A DNA stretch of 64,000 nt from the NCBI GenBank assembly GCA_030247855.1, contig JAPDRN010000005.1, forward strand, positions 372,001 to 436,000, in the 5' to 3' direction. The position numbers were made by a program, and so were the translations under genes. Source of the DNA: Knufia peltigerae (lineage: Eukaryota > Ascomycota > Eurotiomycetes > Chaetothyriales > Trichomeriaceae). The notes beneath the pieces are model-generated. The model saw nothing but the letters and a program-made list of their open reading frames with translations, ran no database searches and was not told the origin of the DNA. Numbering within the stretch: the first letter of the stretch is position 1; each line of letters begins with the position of its first letter. Shown in pieces: positions 31,362-40,614 of this stretch.

Positions 31362-32854
31362 ACGATGGTCGCACCAGATAGGATTAGGCGTTTCGACGAT
31401 ATAGAGAGAGCGACTTGCAGATTACGAGTGAGATGACGATGATATCCCCATCCTCTACTAGGGCCATGCAACACGTATGCATGAGATGACGAATTTCAGT
31501 CTGCTAGAGTCGATTGCAAGTGTCCTTTCGATTTCATGCCTTTCGCAAGTGATCACAAGACCCCCTGTTGAGCATGTTTTGAGTAACTGGACGGGGTTTG
31601 ACGAGCGTTATCAAGATGCATCATCTTCGAGGCTGCGTTGCTACTGATAGGAACATTTATTTGGCCAGGAACAGGCTTAGATCAACCCACACTATGCATC
31701 TTGCATGTATCGGTGTGATGCCATAGTCCAATCGTGTGGACCATGGCGAGGTCAGTCGCTATCAGGAGGTGCTTGGCGGGGGTGTTGATGATACGATTGC
31801 TGCCGAAGACCATGCCATATGGAGTCGAGCATGATTGAAGAAGGCTTCGTCGGGGTTTATTTTGAAAGATAAGAAGTGAAAAAGTAAACAGTTCACAGGC
31901 CTAGGCCTCGCTCTATGCATCCGTTGTGGAAAACCTCTGGTGGCTAGATCAATTACTCTGTGGTGTTGCTGTGAGAGTGCGAGTAACAAAATCTAGCGTC
32001 GGTAAGCCCTGAAGTCATACTCCATATGGAGTCCCTTGGGTACAGTAACGAGTACTTTAGGTGCCTCGATCCCGCCATCGTTTGTCCACCAGCCTCACCC
32101 ACCCGTCCGTCTTGCCCTGTGCTCCCCCTTCACACCGGCCCCCTTTGAGATACTCACCTACTCGCCTACTCCGAATTCCGTACTTACGGCCACGATACAA
32201 CTGTCCCTTGTCCCTGTCCAGTCTTTTGCCCGCAATTGTCAACGTGCTCTACTAAAACCCACCACTCTGCCCCTCCTCACAGTCTATTCTTCACTTCTTT
32301 TTCCCTCTTCACGGCTTCCAGGCTCAAATAGACTGGCTCTTTCTGTTCCTTTTCGCCTTCTATTCTGGGGCTAACGTTACTTTTTTCATGTCCATCTAAT
32401 TTGATTTTTTTCCCTTCTCCGCTGGTCGGCCATGCCAATTGCGGCTGGACGGCCAGCAATTTTCAGATCATGGGCCGGCACCATCATCTGAGACTTCCTG
32501 AACACCTATACCTTTCTCCTCCGACTCCTCCTCAACCTTCGGCGGCCAACTACTTGACTTCTGCTTCTTCATTCTTCGCTGTAAATAAGGCTGTGTATTA
32601 TTCTCCTTCGGCCGCTTTATTTCAAGAGACGGGCCGCCCAGGCGGTTTTGCTGTTGGTGATCGTATACCAGGCTTCAAAACTTCTGCCGGTGAGCACGCG
32701 ACCACAGACGGGGAAGGAGAAGGAAAGCGAAGACGTTCTGACAAGTGCTTTTCGGACAGCATTCTTCAACACCTTACGAGCCAATCTTGTCCTCGATCCC
32801 GATTCCACGCCGCCGTCTCTCCCAACCACTCCGGACGTTCTACGACCGACCACC
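31362..32854. other. Long intergenic region including a pyrimidine-rich leader
   Basis: 3' flank of the prolyl-tRNA synthetase, then the leader of the GNAT gene. From about 32060 to 32420 the plus strand is strongly C/T-rich. The frame of the GNAT gene is open upstream from 32627. An ATG at 32470 starts a frame that either overlaps the main start as an uORF or could splice into it (see findings). Confidence 0.5.
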
Positions 32855-33700
32855 ATGGCTTCTTCCGGCGGTCTCCCCCCTCCCTCACCTTCTCCCCTGG
32901 GCACGAGCAGCGAAGTCTATGCTGAAGACGCGGTGGCCGAATCCAAGAATCCGTTAGATGACATCCCCGACTTGACCACCAGACCGGCCGTCAGCGAGGA
33001 TGACAAGGTCGAAGCCCTCCACTTGTTGGCCGATTCGGTCGCCCAGCAGCGTCAAGTCGCGTCCAGCGCTATCATGTACCACCCGTTGACTCTCGGGACG
33101 TTCGTCCTCGGCTTCGGCCTGGTATATCAGTACTTGTACAAGGGCCAGCGGTCGGACTGGATGTTGATCGGCACCACGACTGCTGGAATCCTCATGTCCA
33201 TCCTGGTCACTATCCGTTGGCTCACGGGCGGGTATCTCGAAGAAGCCGAGAACGTAGGGACGTGGAAATGGCTGAGCAAAGGCCGCGAGACCGATGATAG
33301 TCCGGCTGTCGGAGACGCGGACGAGATCCTACTCACTCGATTCGGCGACGAGGTCGTCGGCACGGTCATCATACGAGGCGAACGAGAAACGCCTTCAGGG
33401 GGCAGCCCCCGGAAACCACGCAGGAACGCGCCCGCGACGGGGGTGATCCGTGGCTGGACCGTCAAGCGTCGATACCGCCGCAAAGGGGTCGGTCAAGGTT
33501 TGCTCGAGGAGGCGGTCAAGGTGTGCCAGATCAAGGGCTGGAACGGACCAGAGTTTGCCGCCGACCACGCCCACAGCGCACGGCCCCTGCCCGCCACGTT
33601 TTCTGGCACCTTTACCAAGAGAGATCGCCAGGCGCGTGACATGCTGGAAAAGGTCAAGGAAGAGATGACGCCGACCGCGGGCAAGAGAGGGAAGAGATGA
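32855..33700 (+). CDS. Membrane-anchored GNAT-family N-acetyltransferase
   Basis: A 281-residue protein combining two predicted membrane spans with a GNAT fold. Spans are seen at about residues 73-92 (YHPLTLGTFVLGFGLVYQYL) and 101-122 (WMLIGTTTAGILMSILVTI). The acetyl-CoA loop lies in the C-terminal half: GVIRGWTVKRRYRRKGVGQG followed by LLEEAVKVC, matching motif A (R/Q-x-x-G-x-G/A). The tail is basic (KRGKR). The start at 32855 has an ideal context (caccATGG), but the same frame stays open upstream to 32627 and a spliced longer form (ATG 32470, intron 32581-32626, 394 residues) is conceivable. The layout, with a hydrophobic region preceding the GNAT fold, recalls a fungal family without known substrate; I assign no specific reaction. 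Confidence 0.72.
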   Translation: MASSGGLPPPSPSPLGTSSEVYAEDAVAESKNPLDDIPDLTTRPAVSEDDKVEALHLLADSVAQQRQVASSAIMYHPLTLGTFVLGFGLVYQYLYKGQRSDWMLIGTTTAGILMSILVTIRWLTGGYLEEAENVGTWKWLSKGRETDDSPAVGDADEILLTRFGDEVVGTVIIRGERETPSGGSPRKPRRNAPATGVIRGWTVKRRYRRKGVGQGLLEEAVKVCQIKGWNGPEFAADHAHSARPLPATFSGTFTKRDRQARDMLEKVKEEMTPTAGKRGKR

Positions 33701-34557
33701 GTCGTTCTTCCATTTATCTAAATACACTGGTTGGCCTTTTGGGGGTGAGACATCTGTCGAGAGATCTGTCAAGACATATGTGACAAGGGATCCTCCGAGT
33801 GTACAGGGAACAGGGCGGTACTTTTTTTTGATTTCCTTGCCGCGCTACTCGATCTACAGACCATGACCTTGGTTTTTTTGTTTGATATTGGAAACAGATC
33901 CATCATAGATACCCCCGACATTTTGACGTTGTTGTTTAGTCGTTAGTATAGTATAGTATTAGAGATATACGACCATGGCATGGTTTAGATTCAAATACCT
34001 ATCCTACTCTTCTCCGATCCTGAACCCTGCCAGTTCTCGTTCCATTTCTAATGTTTATTCGAAGCCAAAGTCAATCACCACCACGTCCCTCATCTAGGTA
34101 TGTCATGTGGTTTCTGCTTACTCCGTACTACTTCATTTTGTACCGATAGGTAAGTCTGCTCTGTGCATTTCCTTCCTCACTTTATTGCTCCACAACGCCA
34201 ACAATCCCTGCTTTCTATAGAGCTGGAGACAAATCTGCCATCGCTATCCACGCCACTCCTTTCACAAACATAAAAAAAGCCGAACCATTCGTTGTGTGTG
34301 TGTGTGGGCGTTTTGATTTCATCTTCTCCCTGATAATACACACAAGCCTACCCCAGGAGAGTCCTTTCCTCTCCATCTCCCTTTGACGGAAACTTAAAAG
34401 AATACAAAAACCCCTGGAAAAACTATACGCTTCATTTCCCACCCCGCCGTGAACAACAAAAAGAACAGAAAGAAGCCAAAAAAAGGGATACACATGATTT
34501 CCATACGTGTACCTAGTCAAGGTAAAGGTAGGTAGTCAAGCCCCTTCTGAAATTGTG
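33701..34557. other. Convergent intergenic region
   Basis: Between the 3' ends of the GNAT and phosphatase genes. It holds TACTCCGTAC at 34119-34128 and a (TG)7 microsatellite at 34293-34306. No gene seen. Confidence 0.55.
34293..34306. repeat. (TG)7 microsatellite
   Basis: Seven TG dinucleotides in the spacer between convergent genes. A similar (TG)7 run lies at 22195-22208, in the spacer between the SnoaL-like and EthD-like genes. Confidence 0.9.
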
Positions 34558-35938
34558 TTACAAGAAATACTCGCCGACTGGTTTCTTGGCCGGCATCCCC
34601 CTCGTGCCTTGCGGCGCCGCCTCAAACACTCTATAACGTCGTCCCGGCGTGGCCAGGTTCCAAAGGACACCGGCACCGCCGCCGTTGCCGTCTCCTCCCA
34701 CGGGTTCCTTGCGTCCTTGGTCGCCGTTCGCCCTGGTGATGCAGCCGCCGTTGCTTCCATCCTCGCCGAGTTCGAGGATGGCGGCGACGTTGCCACACCT
34801 GTAGCAGTAATTCGGGGCGGACCAGACCGTGACTATGGTCTTGTCGAACATCTCCTTGTATCCTTCCATGACGAGCTGGTGGGCTCGGGCAATCAGGGAC
34901 AGGTCGTTCGTGTGGTTGAAGTGGCGGACAATATCTGCACCGAACAAGAAACCCGCACCGCGAGGGGACAGACCCCAGCCCTCAATCTCGTCCGGGTCGG
35001 ACCACAGGAGGTCACACATGGCGCCTTCGTGCGGCACTTCTTGTTTGCGGTCTATCAGTCGGATTTTATCCACCGTGTCGATTAGAGGTGACAGCCCACC
35101 GTGGACGCACAGGACCGCGCCGGTCGTGGATGTTGGTGGGTTGAAGAGTGACGCTCCAGGTGAGCCTTGCGAAGGGAGAGAGGAGGGCGGTTCAAGAGGT
35201 GATGGGGCATCGATGTCCGGAGCGGGTGAAATGCGGGATGTATCTACGGAGGATTGAGAGTTGAGGTTTAAGCCAGCAAATTGCCGTCGGAGAGTCTTGC
35301 TTATGAGATCGCCGTTAGCGTTCAACACTTCGGACTCGATATCGTCATCATCGTCTGGGGGGAGGGTGGACTGGGTATTGTCGCTGTAGGACTGAGACGT
35401 CGAGGGTGGTACATCAGTGGTTGCGCCGAGGATGAGTGCGCCCAGCGCAAGGTAGTCAAAGACTTCGCAACAGTACCGCCACACATTCGCGCTGCCATAT
35501 TTGCGTATGCATTCGTCGTAGAAGCCATACACCGTGGTTATCTGGCGGGATTCGTGATTGCCGCGAATGAGTGTAATACGGTCGGGATACCGAACTTTCA
35601 GGCACAATAGTAGGAGGAAAGATTCGAGAGAGTAGAAACCCCGGTCTACAAAGTCGCCCATGAACAGGTAGTTCGTGTCGGGAACATCACCTCCCACACG
35701 GAAGAGTTCCATGAGGTCATGGAATTGTCCATGGATGTCGCCGCATATCGTGACAGGAGCATCAACTGTGACCACGTTGCCTTCTTCTATGAGCAGTTCG
35801 CGGGCCTTGTAACACAGTTCGCGCACTTGAGGTTCGGGAATAGGTCGGCATGCGCGCAGTTGCGCGATGGCCCTGGGAGTGTCAGCGGGGCTCAGGGAGA
35901 AGCGAAACTCGCTGAACTTACTTGTCGAGGTCGCTCAT
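34558..35938 (-). CDS. PPG1: Serine/threonine protein phosphatase, Ppg1-like (PP2A/PP4/PP6 superfamily)
   Basis: Metal-dependent PPP-family phosphatase catalytic subunit, 443 residues. Exon 1 (35922-35938) encodes MSDLD plus two bases; after a 49-bp intron exon 2 (34558-35872) continues AIAQLRACRPIPEPQV. Catalytic motifs are intact: GDIHG (50-54), GDFVDRG (78-84), GNHE (110-113), HGG (263-265) and RAHQLV. Between the core helix ending FDYLALGALI and strand LCVHGGLSPL lies an insertion of about 100 residues (about 153-257), rich in Ser, Pro and Asp with a PPDDDDDIE stretch. PP2A-type enzymes are about 310 residues, so this and a Gly-rich tail explain the extra length. The C-terminus ends EYFL, like the PP2A-type YFL ending that is methylated. 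Assignment to Ppg1 rests on overall pattern; PP4 or PP6 is less likely. Confidence 0.85.
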
Positions 35939-36557
35939 CGCAGAGCCAAAGCGTGCCACCTCGAATTCCTCTTCATGAGTGTGGGCGATTGGGTCTTATG
36001 CCAGCTTTGTGGTAATGATAGTGGCGGGCGAATTTGCACGAGACCTGCTTGATCAAGACCGAGAGTTCGCAAGTGGACGAGATATGGTATGGCCCTTGCG
36101 GTAAGATCTCTAGTGGTGTATGAATGCTCTAGCCAGTCGTCAAGGAGGTAAACGTCTCGGTGTTGGATATGAGAGAATCGATGTTGCAATGATGTGGTAA
36201 GAGTTGCGCTGCGGTGCTGGCCAGAGTCGCGGAGATGGAAAAAGCGCAGACAGATGAGATAAGATTAGATCCTGCCACCAACCAATGTCCGTGCGATTAA
36301 TTCTAGGCTCGTGAAGCTCCCCGAGATCAACAGCCTCAAAGTAGAGTCAAGCTCAAGGCTTTGGCTTCTTCACCTCCGTCCCGTCCCAGGTCTTTCACCC
36401 TGTCAAAGAGGGCTATTCTTCTTACAGGGCTCCGCGTCGAGTGATTGTCTTTCACACTCAAGCTCTCCCAGTACAACCTCAATGTTCTGGTCCTGACACA
36501 AAATTCCTCTCACACCACTGGCTCCGTTGAGAACCGGCCATACGGTTCTCGCTCAAG
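35939..36557. other. Divergent promoter region
   Basis: Between the phosphatase gene (-) and the 155-residue protein gene (+). A CCAAT box (accaaccaatgtcc) lies near 36280. No gene seen. Confidence 0.5.
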
Positions 36558-37025
36558 ATGCCTCCACACTTACACCCTCGCTCAACAGCTACATCCACAC
36601 TATTTGCCGGTACTCTGCTCGCTTCCTTCGTTGTTGTTGGCATCCCACATCTCTTTCCTTGCCCCCGGCCGCGAAGAGGGTACGCAGACACCGAAATCCA
36701 ATTCGATGAAGATGGAAAACCAGTTCGGAGAGTCAGGCGGCAACAAGTGACTGGGCAACCCGCTCCATCAGCAGACCAGATCTCAGACCTCAAGAGCACA
36801 ACTATCCAGGCTCAACCCAGAGCAGCACGGAAAGGTCTCGCCGACCATAAGAACCTAGAAGAGGAAGCTGCATTATTCAGAGAACTTCAGAGAGAAGCAG
36901 AAATACTGGAGAAAGCCGATAGAGAAGCACGGGAATGCCCTGTCCCTAAGCCTACTGGCATGTTAGGGCGATTATTAGGATTCGAAGACAAAACAGTTGT
37001 TACCGTTATGGATCAGAAGCGCTGA
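36558..37025 (+). CDS. Small single-pass membrane protein, uncharacterised
   Basis: A 155-residue intronless open frame starting at a well-placed ATG (agATGCC). The N-terminus has Arg but no acidic residue, then a hydrophobic span at about 15-30 (LFAGTLLASFVVVGIPHLF) followed by PCPRPRRGYADTEIQFDEDG. The rest is hydrophilic and helical, with an Arg/Gln stretch (KPVRRVRRQQ) and a charged coiled-coil-like helix (EEEAALFRELQREAEILEKA). A short conserved-looking end GMLGRLLGFEDKTVVTVMD follows. The layout suits a mitochondrial inner-membrane or ER single-pass protein. I do not recognise the family. Coding status is supported by length, start context, amino-acid composition and position between genes rather than by a known domain. 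Confidence 0.6.
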   Translation: MPPHLHPRSTATSTLFAGTLLASFVVVGIPHLFPCPRPRRGYADTEIQFDEDGKPVRRVRRQQVTGQPAPSADQISDLKSTTIQAQPRAARKGLADHKNLEEEAALFRELQREAEILEKADREARECPVPKPTGMLGRLLGFEDKTVVTVMDQKR

Positions 37026-37712
37026 AGCGAATAAACCATGCTGAACAGTATGAAAATACAACAATATGGTCTGTGATCGGATTTGGTGCAACACTCGATC
37101 GAAGTCTGGACGTATTAGAGGTCTACGCAGAGGGTTCATGAAGTCGAAATGGTGTGTGACTGGACCACACAGAAAGCATGGCCATCATCAGGAATCCAAA
37201 CAAGGATAGCTATGTCAATAAGGATACGACAACGTAACTCCGGCTTCTCCAGACTTTCTAAACAAGACAAAACCCGCCACCACGACCATTCAGTCGAAGA
37301 TTGTATTGCGGCAGGTCAGGACTACTTCATCGGCCCAAGCTTCGCATCAGAGATACCCAAAGTGCCGACCTCGTCACATTTCTAAGATGAAAGAGGGTAT
37401 CGACAGGTAGACCGGATCTTGACGATGGCTTTCGGGTGTCCGTCACAGGAATTTGTTTCCTTCGTTATGGAGAGGCTGCAGCGTCCAGCACAGCGAGAAA
37501 TACATTGCACACGGGAACATCGAGATATCAACAGCAGTACGACAATGATACAGGCACGAGGAAGGCGTCATTGCCAAGTCGGAAATGAGAATAAATCAGA
37601 AAGAGGCAATTTCACGCTACACAATCATCTTGTTCATACCCAGAATATCAGTCAAGAGGACGCCCTGCCTAGGCACTCTACTCACTTCACACATTGGCCG
37701 CCGCCAGCTCCT
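37026..37712. other. Convergent intergenic region
   Basis: Between the 3' ends of the 155-residue protein gene and the minus-strand gene at 37713. Nothing recognisable. Confidence 0.5.
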
Positions 37713-39057
37713 CTACTCCTTCAATTTTCTTCCTGTCTTCCAATCCACCTTTTGGGCAATTTTTGTCATTCTTTCAAACACTCTGCTGCCCACGTACCTC
37801 CAAAACCCGCCCGCCCTGATGCAGACTTCCCTTTGCTCGTGTTCGAATGTCTTGAGATCTTCTTTGATCTCCTTTTTCAAATTGACAATGATTGCCGAGA
37901 CAGGCGCACCTGCATCGATGGCGCCCTTGTTTTCTTTCTCTTTCTTCGAGCCAGATCCGGCGCCACCATGACTGATATGCGCAGGAACGATGCCTAGATT
38001 GGTCAAAACGGCAGTTACGAGGTCGTTCATCTCAGCATCCTTCTCCTCAGACTGTTCCGAATCGCTTCTTTTGTGCCTGACCCCGTTGCCGCTGGGCTTC
38101 TGCCTTTGTCGCCCAATCTTGCGATTTCGAGCTACGCTGTATAGGAGCAGCTTCTTGTGTGCCTCAATGCTCGCCACGAAGCTTCTGTTCCTGTTGATCA
38201 CATCCTCGACTGTCTTATCTGTGGCAAGAGGATGAGTGGCAGCAGCTTCTGCAGCATGTTCACCATGCAAGACACGCGCGACAGCTTCGATATCCTCACT
38301 GCGGACTGGGACGGACTGCCTCCTTTGGTTTTTGGCAGCCTTCGCCCGGGACCTTTCAGCTTTGACAGCCTTTTTGGCAGCACGGATCTCACTCTTGCTC
38401 TGCTTCCTTTGCTGATTGCCGTCATTGTCACCGGTGGTGCTTGTACTTGCGACAGTCTCCGAAAGGATGTCTAGGTCTGGGTCAGTCCAGTTGCGCCTTT
38501 CTTCCTCGTCTCCTTCATTGGCCCTGACGTTGTCCTCTTCAGTGGTCTCCTCTTCTCCATGTTCCCAGGCCAATTCGTCAAATTGTTGAATGTAGGGGTG
38601 TTCGGGGGCATTCTCGAGTCTCAGGCGTTCGATCTCATTGGCAAGTCCTGTGGGATCTTCTCCGCTAGCCTGTCGGTAGGCAACCACAAGCTCTGTAATC
38701 TGGTACTGGACAGTCAGTTTGATTCGCAGCAACGCAGAGGCATCCAAGCGTCGGGAGGCTACATACCGTTCTATGCCTTTTGTGGTGGTATTCATCTGTT
38801 GAAACACAAGTTGCGCACTTGTGGCTAGCCCCGATTGCATGCATTGTTTGGTGGTAGCGATAGCACGGGATTGAATGAACGCCATAGCAAGTCTGACGTG
38901 CATTTGGGTTGCTCATTTTCATCGAGCAGCTCCAGCAACTGTGCTCTGTTTGGATTTCTTAGGTCAGTTCCTCTCCCATTGAAACCTCAGGGGGCAACTC
39001 ACCAAGACCAGACGCTGTCTCCCATCGGAAAGGGCTGTTCGGAATCGAAGGATCCAT
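37713..39057 (-). CDS. Uncharacterised charged coiled-coil protein with unresolved 5' frame
   Basis: The long minus-strand frame 37713-38903 gives 396 residues if it starts at its first ATG. It has a helical N-terminus (LDASALLRIKLTVQYQITEL), an acidic segment (EHGEEETTEEDNVRANEGDE), a Lys/Arg/Ala-rich helix (KSEIRAAKKAVKAERSRAKA) and a C-terminal segment KTFEHEQREVCIRAGGFWRY that looks conserved. Upstream, an exon 39003-39057 (MDPSIPNSPFRWETASGL) with a perfect GTGAGT donor and a CAG acceptor looks genuine. After it the sensible frame (AQLLELLDENEQPK) is one base out of step with the long frame at about 38903-38908. I therefore give the full span but treat the 5' end as unresolved. No function is assigned. 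Confidence 0.55.
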
Positions 39058-40614
39058 GTCTGTCTCACGTCGTGACGTATCTTTTTGTGGCTCTTATATT
39101 GCTCGGGATGATCTTCGACACAAGGCAAACGCAGACTGGATATCAGGCATAGAGACTGGTGGTCAAGGCGATTAAGAGCTTCCCGAAGCGATCCTCTGTT
39201 GTGTGTCAGACGCGCCGATGATCAATCCAGCTCTTGTGCTACTTGGTTAAACCTTGCTCCTCAGTGAATACCACTGCTGCCGTATCTCAGTTGCAGTGAG
39301 AAGCTCCTGGAGACAGTGAACTTTTACAAAACACGCGGCCGCGTTTCGATGCCGTGTTTCTGTCAGTCTTCACAAACTGTGTGTGCCGATCACCAACGCC
39401 ACTTCGAGTGGTACATATATTGACGGAAAGAATGCAGAGGCGTTCAGATCTTACAGGCGTGTCATCATCAATACAGATCGACAGGGTATCGTTTGTGGGC
39501 AATGAGTTCACCACCCTAACAAAGTGCTCTGGTGAATGAATGAAGCAATGTCTGTCCAAGACAATCGACAAAGAAGTTGAAGACATCTTGATCACATTCA
39601 GGTTTTGAGTCGAGACACCACCCAAGGGGAAGATTTCACCACTTGTCGGTATGGTTTGGATAGGTGGACAAAGGATGTTTCTTCGGAGACTATATGTTCG
39701 ACCTGATCGAAACCCGCTCTCGCCGTAAAAGTGTAGTGGTGGCTTTTGCTGGTTCCCCCTTTTTCTTCTGCAGCTTGCCGCAAGCGAAACAGTCTGACGA
39801 CGAATCTGGCCACGATTGAGGGTCGGAGTAGCCAGGTCCCTCAGCCAGGATAAAACGACTCACCGATGAACAAGGGTCGTGTTAAAGACAGGTTATCACG
39901 AGGCAGTGAACATGTCGGAATCAAACGTGTATGATGATGAAGCCTACCTATTTGCTCGTTCTTTGCTTGTAATGTGTAACTAGACTTATGTACGGAGCAA
40001 AACATACTGCATGCCCGCATTTCGGTCAGGATTCAGATATCCATACAACGAAGCACGAGGGTTGGCGATCGATCTGGTGGATCCGCGACGACCGGACCAA
40101 ATTCATATATAGTCGAGGAATAGCAAACGATTCTTGAGGCTGACCTATGAGAGAGAGGCTGAATCAATTCCAAAAAAGACGGGTTCAAAAGGATCAATCA
40201 TGAATTTTCGTTACTGCATATGGATAGCGACATTTTTGCCAATTATGTTTGCATGTTTCCAAAAAGAGTGTGTGATGTTGATATGTTTCCACCTTACTTG
40301 TCCCCCATAATGCCCTCCCAACGTACCTACAGTACAATACAGTACAATAGGTAGATGGAAAATGGGGTTTCATTCGAGAAAAAAAAAATAGTTGATTGTG
40401 AAAGAGTTGAGAGATGGGTCGTAGAAACTTTGTTGCTTTCGAATTAAACCCTGAAATTCCATCCTCAGTTTCAATTTCCAATTTCCTTGTTCATGTGCAT
40501 GTCTCTTGTGGTCTCCTGTCCCGTTGTCCCATCCGACTCATGGAGGGCTCTTGAGTCAAGACCCCTGGCAGGTCTGGACGAAATCGAATGTCGGACTTGT
40601 TCACCAAGGTATTA
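39058..40614. other. Long intergenic region
   Basis: About 1.55 kb. A minus-strand open frame 39311-39585 from an ATG (MSSTSLSIVLDRHCFIHSPE...) could be a small gene but has no supporting feature. A 10-bp direct duplication CAGTACAATA lies at 40330-40349. The last 250 bp should hold the EGT1 3' end. Confidence 0.45.

Noticed and set aside
39311..39585. Minus-strand frame starting MSSTSLSIVLDRHCFIHSPE, perhaps with an internal intron
   Set aside because: About 90 codons, ending in non-protein-like sequence; no motif, and alternative splicing gives no better product.
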